From: Pseudomonas resinovorans NBRC 106553
Lineage (GTDB): Bacteria > Pseudomonadota > Gammaproteobacteria > Pseudomonadales > Pseudomonadaceae
Assembly: GCF_000412695.1 (NCBI RefSeq)
Contig: NC_021499.1
Coordinates: 4,092,001 to 4,156,000, forward strand
DNA length: 64,000 bases
Direction of reading: 5' to 3'
Below, one piece after another: positions 17,871 to 25,561 of this stretch. Under the pieces are notes generated by a model. That model made no database searches, had not been told where the DNA came from, and saw nothing but the letters and a program-made list of their open reading frames with translations. The translations under genes were made by a program, and so were the position numbers. The first letter of the stretch is position 1; every line of letters starts with the position of its first letter.

Positions 17871-18781
17871 GCTTTGACTCGCGAACGGAACAGCTCCTGG
17901 TGTTCGCGGCACTGCCTGGCGCTGAGCATGAATACGCCGTGGCCGCCATGTTCGAAGTCCAGCCAGAGGAAGTCCACTTCCGGATAGAGCGACTCGACGT
18001 GCACCTGGCTATTGCCCACTTCGACGATCAGCAAGCCCTTTTCGGTCAGGTGGTCGGCCGCTTCGGCGAGCATCCGTCGTACCAGGTCCAGGCCATCGTC
18101 GCCGCACGCCAGGCCCAGTTCGGGCTCGTGGAGGAACTCGGCCGGCATGTCGGCGAAGTCCTCGGCATCCACATAAGGCGGGTTGGAGACGATCAGGTCG
18201 AAGCGCTGGCCCGGCAGGCCGTCGAAGCCATCGCCCTGCACGGTGTAGACGCGGTCTTCCAGGCCGTGGCGCTCGATGTTCAGGTTGGCCACTTCCAGTG
18301 CGTCGAAGGACAGGTCGCCGAGTACCACCTCGGCGTCCGGGAAGGTGTGGGCACAGGCGATGCCGATGCAACCGGAACCGGTGCAGAGGTCGAGCACCCG
18401 CGCCGGTTCATGGGGTAGCCAGGGGGCGAATCGCTGCTGGATCAGCTCGCCGATGGGCGAACGCGGCACCAGCACACGCTCGTCGACGATGAAGGGCATG
18501 CCGCAGAACCAGGCCTCGCCCAGCAGGTAGGCCACCGGTACGCGCTCCTCGATGCGCCGGAGCAGCAGCTCGCGTAGGCGGGCGCTTTCGTCGTCCTCCA
18601 GGCGGCAATCCAGGTAGCCATCGGCAATTTCGTAGGGAAGGTGCAGCGCGCCCAATACCAATTGGCGCGCTTCATCCCAGGCGTTGTCGGTGCCATGACC
18701 AAAGAACAGATTCTCAGCATGGAAACGGCTGACAGCCCAGCGGATGTGATCACGCAGGGTGCGCAGGCGGGACTCGGACAC
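17867..18781 (-). CDS. prmB: 50S ribosomal protein L3 N5-glutamine methyltransferase PrmB
   Basis: Methylates a glutamine of ribosomal protein L3 with S-adenosylmethionine. The 304-residue protein has the PrmB/PrmC layout: an N-terminal helical domain, motif [17 protein letters not shown] and the glutamine-binding [11 protein letters not shown]. The start is a GTG at 18781 with GAGGT 7 nt upstream; the open frame continues to 18919 but lacks a ribosome site there. The start of the divergent cysteine hydrolase-like gene lies 213 nt away. Confidence 0.93.
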   Translation of the reverse strand: MSESRLRTLRDHIRWAVSRFHAENLFFGHGTDNAWDEARQLVLGALHLPYEIADGYLDCRLEDDESARLRELLLRRIEERVPVAYLLGEAWFCGMPFIVDERVLVPRSPIGELIQQRFAPWLPHEPARVLDLCTGSGCIGIACAHTFPDAEVVLGDLSFDALEVANLNIERHGLEDRVYTVQGDGFDGLPGQRFDLIVSNPPYVDAEDFADMPAEFLHEPELGLACGDDGLDLVRRMLAEAADHLTEKGLLIVEVGNSQVHVESLYPEVDFLWLDFEHGGHGVFMLSARQCREHQELFRSRVKA

Positions 18782-18994
18782 GGCAACTACCTCAGAAAGC
18801 GGGCCGCCGATTCTAGCACCCCTGCCCGGCCGCGGCAGCCCGCAGTGGCCGACGAACGGAAGCCTCCCACCACCCCCTCGGACCGCGCGGCCGTTGGTGG
18901 GCACGTCTACACTGGGCAACTGGACCTTGGTCCATGGTTCACTTATTCCGCCGCAGGGCGGACAATAGTGGCCATGTCGTACCTGGAGATTCGC

Positions 18995-19591
18995 ATGTCC
19001 GCCCCGAAATCAATGTTCCAGCTCAGTGGCCGTGGCTACCCGCCCGCCAGCCTGAACAATGCCACCTTGGTGATCATCGACGCCCAGGAAGAATACCGCA
19101 GCGGCGTCCTCGCCCTGCCCGGCCTGGACGACGCCCTCGGCGAGATCGCCAGCCTGCTGGCCGCCGCTCGCGCCATGGGCAGCGCCATCGTCCATGTGAA
19201 GCACCTGGGTGTGCCTGGCGGCATCTTCGACCCCCGTGGCGCGCGCGGCGAGCACCTGCCCGAAGCAGCGCCCCTGCCGGGCGAGATAGTGGTCGAGAAA
19301 CGCCTGCCCAACGCCTTCGCCGGCACCGACCTGCATGACCACCTGCAGAACATCGGCCACCTCGACCTGATCGTCTGCGGCTTCATGACCCATTCCAGCA
19401 TCAGCACCACGGTCCGCGCCGCCAAGGACTATGGTTATCGCTGCACGCTGGTGAGCGCGGCCTGCGCGACTCGCGACCTGCCGACCGTCGACGGTGGCGT
19501 CATCAGTGCGCAGGACATGCACCGTGTCGAGGTCATCGCGCTGGCCGACAACTTCGCCAGCGTGGTGCCCCAGGCCAAGGCGCTCATCTAG
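18995..19591 (+). CDS. Isochorismatase-family hydrolase with Ser in place of the nucleophile Cys
   Basis: A 198-residue alpha/beta protein of the isochorismatase-like (cysteine hydrolase) superfamily. The catalytic Asp is in [10 protein letters not shown] and the Lys in [11 protein letters not shown]. The third position, usually Cys in a TxxCV-type loop, reads [12 protein letters not shown], so a Ser stands where Cys is expected. The N-terminal cis-peptide region is not clear. The start at 18995 has GGAG 7 nt upstream; an earlier ATG at 18974 has no clear site. The substrate is unknown. The altered nucleophile suggests either an isochorismatase-like hydrolysis, as in EntB/PhzD that also lack the Cys, or loss of activity. 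Confidence 0.82.
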   Translation: MSAPKSMFQLSGRGYPPASLNNATLVIIDAQEEYRSGVLALPGLDDALGEIASLLAAARAMGSAIVHVKHLGVPGGIFDPRGARGEHLPEAAPLPGEIVVEKRLPNAFAGTDLHDHLQNIGHLDLIVCGFMTHSSISTTVRAAKDYGYRCTLVSAACATRDLPTVDGGVISAQDMHRVEVIALADNFASVVPQAKALI

Positions 19592-19626
19592 CGGGCTCGT
19601 TACATCCCGCGACATCCGCGCGGGGC

Positions 19627-19660
19627 ATGACCGGAACCACCGCCAGCTGGTGCCGGTCAT
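19627..19660. other. Long stem-loop before the small membrane protein gene
   Basis: ATGACCGG pairs with CCGGTCAT at the base, and CCACC with TGGTG higher up, around a 6-nt loop. It lies 36 nt after the stop of the hydrolase and 28 nt before the next ATG. There is no T run, so it is not a standard terminator. Confidence 0.55.
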
Positions 19661-19687
19661 ATCCCGATCAAGCAAGAGGACGTCCGG

Positions 19688-20008
19688 ATGAAGTTATCCG
19701 ATGGTTTCAATGCCCGCCGCCTGCGCCCTCGGCGCCAAGGCAGTTGGCGCTGGCGCTTCGCCGCGGCCCTGGCCGCGCTGCTGGCCGGCTTCGGCGTGCT
19801 GCTGGCGATGGCCGGCGCGGCCACCCTGCTCGGCCGCCCCCCGGCCCTTGGCCCCCTGAACGACAGTACCGGCGCCGCCATCGTGCTCCTGCTGTTCGGC
19901 CTGCTTTTCCTCTGGGTCGGTGTGCTCGGCTGGCGTCTCAGCCGACGGCGCTCGCGGCGGCGCAACGACCTCAACATGTCGCCGCACCTGATGAAGAAGC
20001 GCGACTGA
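19688..20008 (+). CDS. Small two-helix membrane protein, unknown function
   Basis: A 106-residue protein with a basic start (RRLRPRRQGSWRWR), two hydrophobic helices (about 24-48 and 62-82) and a strongly basic tail (RRRSRRRND). This pattern puts both ends in the cytoplasm. AGAGGACG lies 7-14 nt upstream of the ATG. It stands alone between the isochorismatase-like gene and the smr gene. I do not recognise a family. Confidence 0.7.
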   Translation: MKLSDGFNARRLRPRRQGSWRWRFAAALAALLAGFGVLLAMAGAATLLGRPPALGPLNDSTGAAIVLLLFGLLFLWVGVLGWRLSRRRSRRRNDLNMSPHLMKKRD

Positions 20009-20060
20009 GAGCCTCGAGCGGAGCATTTGGGTAAACTAGCCGCCCTTCGCGGAGGCCTGT

Positions 20061-20633
20061 ATGCAAGACGACGCCCAGAAAGACGACGAAAGCTCCCTGT
20101 TCACCATGGAAATGCGCGGTGTGAAGCGCATCCAGAACGATCGCGCCGACACCGGCAAGGTCCGCACCGACCACAAGCAACTGGCCAATCGCAGGCAGAA
20201 CGCCACCCAGAGTGTGGCCAATGTGAAGGTGGATGGCCTGTCCGACCAGTTCGTCATCGACGTCGGCGCCGAGGACGAACTGCACTGGGCCCGCGACGGC
20301 GTGCAGGAAGGCCAGATGCGCAAGCTCAAGCTGGGCCAGATCGGTTTCGACGGCAGCCTCGACCTGCATGGCATGACCGTGGAGAAGGCCCGCGAGACCC
20401 TCTGGGACTTCATTGCCGAGGCCAACCGTTTCGAGGTGCGCTGCGTACGCGTTACCCATGGCAAGGCCGCGCGCGTGGACGGCAAGCGTCCGCTGATCAA
20501 GAGCCACGTCAACACCTGGCTGCGCCAGCACCCGCAAGTGCTGGGCTTCACCTCCTGCCTGCCGAAGCACGGCGGCACCGGCGCCGTCTACGTGATGCTG
20601 CGGCGGACCATGATGGAAGGCCGCGACGAGTGA
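20061..20633 (+). CDS. Smr/MutS2-C domain protein
   Basis: A 190-residue protein with a free-standing Smr domain in its C-terminal half. The marks are DLHGMTVEKARETLWDFI (about 100-117), THGK (about 132-135) and a late TGAVYVMLRR. Smr domains of this kind act as nicking nucleases on DNA or RNA. The N-terminal half is charged and of low conservation. There is no MutS ATPase. It is followed by folE after 102 nt. Confidence 0.9.
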   Translation: MQDDAQKDDESSLFTMEMRGVKRIQNDRADTGKVRTDHKQLANRRQNATQSVANVKVDGLSDQFVIDVGAEDELHWARDGVQEGQMRKLKLGQIGFDGSLDLHGMTVEKARETLWDFIAEANRFEVRCVRVTHGKAARVDGKRPLIKSHVNTWLRQHPQVLGFTSCLPKHGGTGAVYVMLRRTMMEGRDE

Positions 20634-20735
20634 CACACCCGGCGCTCGGGCGGGCTCCCGGTGCAGCCGGCCCTTGCCAGCCGCCCCCTTGGCGCCCTAC
20701 CCTTCGCCTTTGCGTAAATCCCCACAGGAATTTCC

Positions 20736-21284
20736 ATGTCCCTGGAACAGCATTACACCGCGATCCTCGGCCAGCTCGGCGAAGATGTCTCCCGTGAAGG
20801 CCTGCTCGACACCCCGAAGCGTGCCGCCAAGGCGATGCAGTACCTCTGCCGCGGCTACCAGCAGACGCTGGAAGAAGTCACCAACGGCGCCCTGTTCAGC
20901 TCCGACAACAGCGAAATGGTGTTGGTGAAGAACATCGAGCTGTACTCGCTCTGCGAACACCACCTGCTGCCGTTCATCGGCAAGGCCCACGTGGCCTACA
21001 TCCCCAACGGCAAGGTACTGGGCCTGTCCAAGGTCGCGCGCATCGTCGACATGTACGCCCGCCGCCTGCAGATCCAGGAAAACCTCAGCCGCGAGATCGC
21101 CGAGGCCGTGCAGAAGGTCACTGGCGCCCTGGGTGTGGCCGTGGTCATCGAAGCCCAGCACATGTGCATGATGATGCGCGGCGTGGAGAAGCAGAACTCC
21201 TCCATGGTCACCTCGGTGATGCTCGGCGAGTTCCGCGAGAACGCCGCCACCCGTAGCGAATTCCTCAGCCTGATCAACAACTGA
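20736..21284 (+). CDS. folE: GTP cyclohydrolase I FolE
   Basis: Makes dihydroneopterin triphosphate from GTP, the first step of folate and pterin synthesis. The 182-residue protein has the zinc ligands Cys and His in LCEHHLLPF, and Cys in QHMCMMMRG. The catalytic His is in the same CEHH segment. The length and motifs are those of type IA enzymes. Pseudomonas carries more than one folE paralogue; by neighbourhood this one matches the PA1674 copy (folE2 in PAO1 naming). It ends in a clear terminator. Confidence 0.95.
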   Translation: MSLEQHYTAILGQLGEDVSREGLLDTPKRAAKAMQYLCRGYQQTLEEVTNGALFSSDNSEMVLVKNIELYSLCEHHLLPFIGKAHVAYIPNGKVLGLSKVARIVDMYARRLQIQENLSREIAEAVQKVTGALGVAVVIEAQHMCMMMRGVEKQNSSMVTSVMLGEFRENAATRSEFLSLINN

Positions 21285-21301
21285 GTTCAAGCGCTTTGAA
21301 G

Positions 21302-21325
21302 AAGCCGGCGCAAGCCGGCTTTTTC
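21302..21325 (+). terminator. Intrinsic terminator of folE
   Basis: AAGCCGGC and GCCGGCTT form a stem closed by a GCAA tetraloop (GNRA type) and followed by five T. It begins 18 nt after the folE stop. Confidence 0.9.
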
Positions 21326-21420
21326 ATGCCTGTGAAAAGGGGGGGCTTCACGAAGACCTGCACGCACTGGATTGGCAATTTTGTGTGAGTGCCTAGATTG
21401 GCTCCCAGCTTGCAGATGTT

Positions 21421-21763
21421 TCCCTCTCCCCAGCCCCTCTCCCGGAGGGAGAGGGGTGACTCGCGCCTGATGCCTCGCCGGGTCTGACAAAGGGCAGCGA
21501 AGGTGACGCCGCGCGGAGCGCCCCTTCAGGAGGCCGAGCGGAATCGCTGTGGAAGGGGACGAGCGGCATGGATGCCGCGAGAGGCGTGTGGGGCCATGGA
21601 TGGCCCCTCGCGCCGGGCCCCTGGAGCAGCGATGGAATGAGGGAAGTTTGGCGAAGCCAAACCCGGATGCAGGGGCAAGTTTCTTGGTTCCTTTTCAACG
21701 ATTGGAAAAGGGACTCGCCCGGGAGGGCGAAACAGAAACCCGCAGGCCACGCGGAAATGAGCT
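21421..21763 (-). repeat. Structured interspersed repeat, copy B (reverse orientation)
   Basis: About 343 bp, reading on the minus strand, in the 561-bp gap between convergent folE and the glutathione transferase gene. It keeps all stems of copy A. One stem reads CCTTTTC/GAAAAGG where A and C have CCTTTGG/CCAAAGG, so both sides changed together. The 3' terminal hairpin is the best of the three: CCCCTCTCCC pairs with GGGAGAGGGG across TCC. A part near the 3' end that is present in A and C is missing here. Frames across it are spurious. Outside the repeat and the two terminators, the gap shows nothing. Confidence 0.85.
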
Positions 21764-21802
21764 AAAAACCAAACCACCTCGGCAATCCCTCAGGAACCAC
21801 GA

Positions 21803-21829
21803 AAAAGCCCCACCTTGCGGCAGGGCTCC
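21803..21829 (-). terminator. Intrinsic terminator of the glutathione transferase gene
   Basis: On the minus strand an imperfect GC-rich stem (AGCCCTGCC against GGTGGGGCT) ends in five T. It lies about 16 nt past the stop of the gene at 21846. Confidence 0.75.
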
Positions 21830-21845
21830 TCAGACCCGAGCGAAC

Positions 21846-22448
21846 TCAGTCAAACATGCCCACATGACGCGGATGGCTGGCCACGCGCTCCAGCCAGGCA
21901 AGAATCGCCGGGAAGCCGGAGAGGTCGAAACCACCTTCATGGGCCACATGGGTGTAGGCGTAGAGGGCGATATCGGCGATGGAATAGCGGTCACCCACCA
22001 GGTACGGCGTGCGCTGCAGCTGCTTCTCCATCACTTTGAGGGCCTTCAGTCCGCGCACCTGGCAGACCTTGTACTCTTCCAGGCGGTCTTCCGGCATGCC
22101 CTGGTAGAGCTGGATGAAGCGCGCCACCGCCACATAGGGCTCATGGCTGTATTGCTCGAAGAACTGCCACTGCAGCACCTGGGTGCGCAGGCGCGGCTCG
22201 GCGGGCAGCAGGTCGCTGCCCTCGGCGAGGAAGTTGAGGATGGCGTTGGACTCCCAGAGGGTCGTGCCATCGTCCAGTTCCAGCACCGGAATCTTGCCAT
22301 TGGGGTTCTTCTCGAGGAACTCGGCGCTCTCGGTCTCGCCCTTGAGGATATCCACCGGCACCCACTGATAGGGCACGCCGAGCAGATTGAGGATCAGCTT
22401 GACCTTGTAGCAGTTGCCGGACTTGTAATCGCCGTAAACCTTGTACAT
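21846..22448 (-). CDS. Glutathione S-transferase family protein
   Basis: A 200-residue cytosolic protein with an N-terminal thioredoxin-like domain (about 1-80, with NPNGKIPVLELDDGTTLWES as the cis-Pro and glutathione gamma-glutamyl site) and a C-terminal helical domain with SIADIALYAYTH. This is a complete bacterial GST of moderate length. The electrophilic substrate cannot be read from the sequence. It lies 19 nt downstream of the aminotransferase gene on the same strand and probably shares its transcript. Confidence 0.9.
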   Translation of the reverse strand: MYKVYGDYKSGNCYKVKLILNLLGVPYQWVPVDILKGETESAEFLEKNPNGKIPVLELDDGTTLWESNAILNFLAEGSDLLPAEPRLRTQVLQWQFFEQYSHEPYVAVARFIQLYQGMPEDRLEEYKVCQVRGLKALKVMEKQLQRTPYLVGDRYSIADIALYAYTHVAHEGGFDLSGFPAILAWLERVASHPRHVGMFD

Positions 22449-22467
22449 CGCGCTCCTCCTCTTGTGA

Positions 22468-23634
22468 TCAGGCGGCTTCGGCAGCCTGAGCCTGACGGAT
22501 CACGCCGGCGAGGCGCTTGAGGCCCTCGCCCAGGCGCTCGGGTGCCACGTGGCTGAAGTTCAGGCGCAGGTGGCCCGGGTGCTTGTCCGGGTCGATGAAG
22601 AACGGCTCGCCCGGCATGAAGGCGACGTTCTGCTCCAGCGCGGGCTTGAGCAGGGTGCGGGTGTCCAGCGGCTGCTTCAGGGTCAGCCAGAAGAACAGCC
22701 CACCCTGGGGGATTTCCCAGGTGGCCAGATCAGCGAAGTGCTCTTCCAGCGAGGCCTGCATGTTGTCGCGGCGCAAGCGGTAGAAGTCACGCAGCTCGGC
22801 CAGGTGCTGGCGGTACTGCTCGGTACCGAACCATTGCAGCGCCTGCCACTGGCCAATGCGGTTGGTGTGCAGGTCGGCGGACTGCTTCAGCCGCAGCAGG
22901 TGCGGGAAGAGGTCCGGCGTGGCGATCAGGAAGCCCACCCGCAGGCCCGGCAGCAGGGTCTTGGAGACGGTGCCGGTGTAGATCCAGCTGGCCTTCTTCA
23001 GGCGGCTGACGATGGGAGTGGCGCTGCCTTCGTCGAACACCAGCTCACGGTAGGGTTCGTCTTCGATCAGGGTCACGCCGAATTCGTCCAGCAGCGCGGC
23101 GACCGCGTCGCGCTTGGCTTCGCTGTAGCGGGTGCCGGACGGATTCTGGAAAGTCGGGATCAGGTAGGCGAAGGACGGCTTGTGCTGCTCCAGGCGCTGG
23201 CGCAGGGCGGCGATTTCCGGGCCGTCGGCTTCCTGGGGAACGGCGATGCAATCAGCGCCGAACAGCTGGAAGGCCTGCAGGGCCGCCAGGTAGGTGGGCG
23301 CTTCCAGCAGCACTTCGGTGCCCGGATCGATGAACAGCTTGGAGGCCAGGTCCAGGGTCTGCTGGGAGCCGCTGACGATCAGCACCTGGCTCGCCTCGCA
23401 GGCCACGCCCAAGGCGCGCGCCTCGGCGGCGATGGCTTCGCGCAGCGCCGGCTCGCCCTCGCTCATGCCGTACTGGCCCATGCTGGCCGGCATCTCGTCC
23501 CACTCCACCTTCGGCAGCATCGGCTCGGCCGGCAGGCCTCCGGCGAAGGACATCACTTCCGGGCGCTGGGCGGCGGCAAGGATTTCGCGGATCAGGGAGC
23601 TTTTCAGGCGGGCGATGCGTTCGGAGAAGGCCAT
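22468..23634 (-). CDS. PLP-dependent aminotransferase, class I/II (2-aminoadipate/MocR-like catalytic domain)
   Basis: A 388-residue fold-type I enzyme. The PLP lysine is in TGTVSKTLLPGLRVG. Other marks are SGSQQTLDLASKLF near 110, PTFQNPSGTRY and EDEPYRELVFDEG. It lacks the winged-helix domain of MocR regulators and looks like a stand-alone transaminase of the aminoadipate/aromatic group (ARO8/LysN-like); the amino acid is not known. It diverges from a MarR gene, with two identical-pattern operators in the gap, so it is likely under MarR control together with the downstream GST. Confidence 0.9.
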   Translation of the reverse strand: MAFSERIARLKSSLIREILAAAQRPEVMSFAGGLPAEPMLPKVEWDEMPASMGQYGMSEGEPALREAIAAEARALGVACEASQVLIVSGSQQTLDLASKLFIDPGTEVLLEAPTYLAALQAFQLFGADCIAVPQEADGPEIAALRQRLEQHKPSFAYLIPTFQNPSGTRYSEAKRDAVAALLDEFGVTLIEDEPYRELVFDEGSATPIVSRLKKASWIYTGTVSKTLLPGLRVGFLIATPDLFPHLLRLKQSADLHTNRIGQWQALQWFGTEQYRQHLAELRDFYRLRRDNMQASLEEHFADLATWEIPQGGLFFWLTLKQPLDTRTLLKPALEQNVAFMPGEPFFIDPDKHPGHLRLNFSHVAPERLGEGLKRLAGVIRQAQAAEAA

Positions 23635-23668
23635 GGATTGTCACCGGGTGCGGAAGCGAGGAAATTAA

Positions 23669-23683
23669 GTCAAACTGGTTGAC
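23669..23683. promoter_or_regulatory. Candidate MarR operator, site 1
   Basis: GTCAA-N5-TTGAC, a perfect 5-bp inverted repeat in the 82-bp divergent gap between the aminotransferase and marR genes. Its centre is 42 bp, four helical turns, from the second site. Confidence 0.6.
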
Positions 23684-23710
23684 CGAAACTACGACGACCG
23701 TGGCAGATAC

Positions 23711-23725
23711 GTCAATATGCTTGAC
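23711..23725. promoter_or_regulatory. Candidate MarR operator, site 2 (overlaps the marR start codon)
   Basis: A second GTCAA-N5-TTGAC, the same arms and spacing as site 1. The marR ATG (23717-23719) lies inside it. Binding here would block marR expression directly. Confidence 0.6.
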
Positions 23726-24169
23726 CTGAAAAATTCCGCCATTCAGCAGGCCGCCATGGAAGCCTTCTTCTTCGGCTACCAGGCCTTCACCAGCAAGCCG
23801 GACGAAATCCTCGCCCGGCGGGGCCTGTCGCGGGTCCACCATCGCATCCTGTTCTTCATCGCCAAGTACCCGGGACTGAGCGTCAAGCAGCTGCTGGGTT
23901 ACCTCGGCGTGACCAAGCAGGCGTTGAACACGCCGCTGCGGCAGCTGATCGAGATGAAGCTGGTGGAAAGCGTGGCCGCCAGTGACGACAAGCGTAAGCG
24001 TCTGCTGGGTTTCACCGCCGAAGGGGCCAAGCTGGAACAGGCCCTGCGCCGGGAACAGGCACGCCTGCTGCGGCGCGCCTTCGGCGAGGCCGGGGCGGAC
24101 GCGGTGCAAGGCTGGCTGGCAGTCAACCAGGCGCTGTGCACCGCACGCCAGAACGATACCGACGACTAG
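23717..24169 (+). CDS. MarR-family transcriptional regulator
   Basis: A 150-residue winged-helix regulator: helix-turn-helix near 55-75 (LSVKQLLGYLGVTKQALN), wing with SVAASDDKRKRLLGFT, and dimer helices at both ends. It diverges from the aminotransferase-GST pair and probably represses both itself and them through the paired GTCAA-N5-TTGAC sites. Its stop overlaps the convergent membrane protein gene by 4 nt. Confidence 0.9.
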   Translation: MLDLKNSAIQQAAMEAFFFGYQAFTSKPDEILARRGLSRVHHRILFFIAKYPGLSVKQLLGYLGVTKQALNTPLRQLIEMKLVESVAASDDKRKRLLGFTAEGAKLEQALRREQARLLRRAFGEAGADAVQGWLAVNQALCTARQNDTDD

Positions 24170-24795
24170 CCGGCGTCCCGCAGCTCCTTCGCGCCACGGA
24201 AGAACACCAGCATCAACGCCACGTTGGCGGCGATCAGCGGCAGCACACCGATCAGCATCAGCACGATGGTGGCCATCATGATGCCGCCCACCAGGTCCAG
24301 CCAGCCCATGACCCGGAACACCGGATAGGCGTTCTGCACCTTGAGCAGGCGCACGCCGTACCAGGCGGTGATAGCGCCAAGCACGGCGATCAGCCCGAAG
24401 TAGAAGAGCATCGGCCAGCCCGGCTCGGTGGCGGCATCGCCCAGCACGAAGTCCACCACCTCGATAAGCAGGCTGAACAGCACCAGCGCCCATATCGGCC
24501 GCGCCAGGTGCTCGGCGCCAAAGCGCGCCTCGGCGAACAGCTTGAGCCGGATCAGCAGGTAGCAGCCCAGCAGGGTCAGGGCCACGCCGAACCAGTCGGT
24601 CAGCCGTATCAGTTGCTGGTCCTCGGTGGCGCCAGCGGCTACCGCGACCCCGAGCAAAATCAGCGTGCCCAGCGCGCAGACCAGGCTCAACCAGGCCAGC
24701 AGCCTGAGGTGCCCGGCAGTCCAGCCGTTCATCTGCCGCGGCCCCGCGTCCTCCACCAGGTCCACCTGCGGGGCGGCGTAGGGGTTCTCGTCCAT
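24166..24795 (-). CDS. Multi-pass membrane protein with NPYxxP-type N-terminus
   Basis: A 209-residue protein beginning MDENPYAAPQ, a leader typical of many small gammaproteobacterial membrane proteins of unknown role. After a short soluble start come about six hydrophobic helices. The ATG at 24795 is preferred over one 6 nt upstream because GGAG is then 8 nt away. It converges with marR and diverges from lysE. No function can be given. Confidence 0.75.
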   Translation of the reverse strand: MDENPYAAPQVDLVEDAGPRQMNGWTAGHLRLLAWLSLVCALGTLILLGVAVAAGATEDQQLIRLTDWFGVALTLLGCYLLIRLKLFAEARFGAEHLARPIWALVLFSLLIEVVDFVLGDAATEPGWPMLFYFGLIAVLGAITAWYGVRLLKVQNAYPVFRVMGWLDLVGGIMMATIVLMLIGVLPLIAANVALMLVFFRGAKELRDAG

Positions 24796-24943
24796 GTGCA
24801 TGTCTCCAGGCAGCAAAAGCATCACAGTAGCCGCTGAACCCGGGTGTGCCAATGGACTGTATCGCTCAACCCGCACGTTGCTGTATCGCGACGCTGCCCG
24901 GCCCCTGGCCTTAGTCTGCGGGCATTACGACACGGTGACCGCC

Positions 24944-25561
24944 ATGAGCCTGGAACTGATCTTCGCCTTCATCCTCTTCGCCTTCGTCACCTCGGTGACG
25001 CCCGGCCCCAACAACATGATGCTGCTCGCCTCCGGGGTGAACTTCGGCGTGCGCCGTAGCGTGCCGCACATGCTCGGCATCAGCGTCGGCTTCATGGTGC
25101 TGGTGATGGCCGTGGGCCTTGGCCTCAGCCAGGTGTTCGAGCAAGTGCCGGTGCTCTACACGGCGCTGCGCTACCTCGGCGCCGCCTACCTGCTCTACCT
25201 GGCCTGGAAGATCGCCGGCTCCGGCGCACCGGACGCGGACAAGGCGCAGAAGCGCCCGAAACCCTTCACCTTCATCCAGGCGGCGGCCTTCCAGTGGGTC
25301 AACCCCAAGGCCTGGGTCATGGCCATCGGCGCCATCACCACCTACACCCCGCAGGAAAACTTCGTGGTGAACGTGGTGCTGATCGCCGCCCTCTTCGCCC
25401 TGGTCAACTGCCCCAGCGTCGGCCTCTGGACCGTGGCCGGCAGCCTGCTGCGCCGCTGGCTGGCCGAACCGCGCATACTGCGCCTGTTCAACATCGGCAT
25501 GGCCCTGCTGCTGGTGGCCTCGCTCTACCCCATCCTGGCCGACGTACACGGAAAGATCTGA
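24944..25561 (+). CDS. LysE/RhtB-family amino acid exporter
   Basis: A 205-residue inner-membrane protein with about six helices. The family signature TSVTPGPNNMMLLASG is at the N-terminus and FQWVNPKAWVMA is in the middle. It exports an amino acid or similar metabolite; the exact one is unknown. The start at 24944 gives the usual first helix. Its stop shares one base with the ATG of the BenE-like gene (TGATG), so the two are co-translated. Confidence 0.9.
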   Translation: MSLELIFAFILFAFVTSVTPGPNNMMLLASGVNFGVRRSVPHMLGISVGFMVLVMAVGLGLSQVFEQVPVLYTALRYLGAAYLLYLAWKIAGSGAPDADKAQKRPKPFTFIQAAAFQWVNPKAWVMAIGAITTYTPQENFVVNVVLIAALFALVNCPSVGLWTVAGSLLRRWLAEPRILRLFNIGMALLLVASLYPILADVHGKI

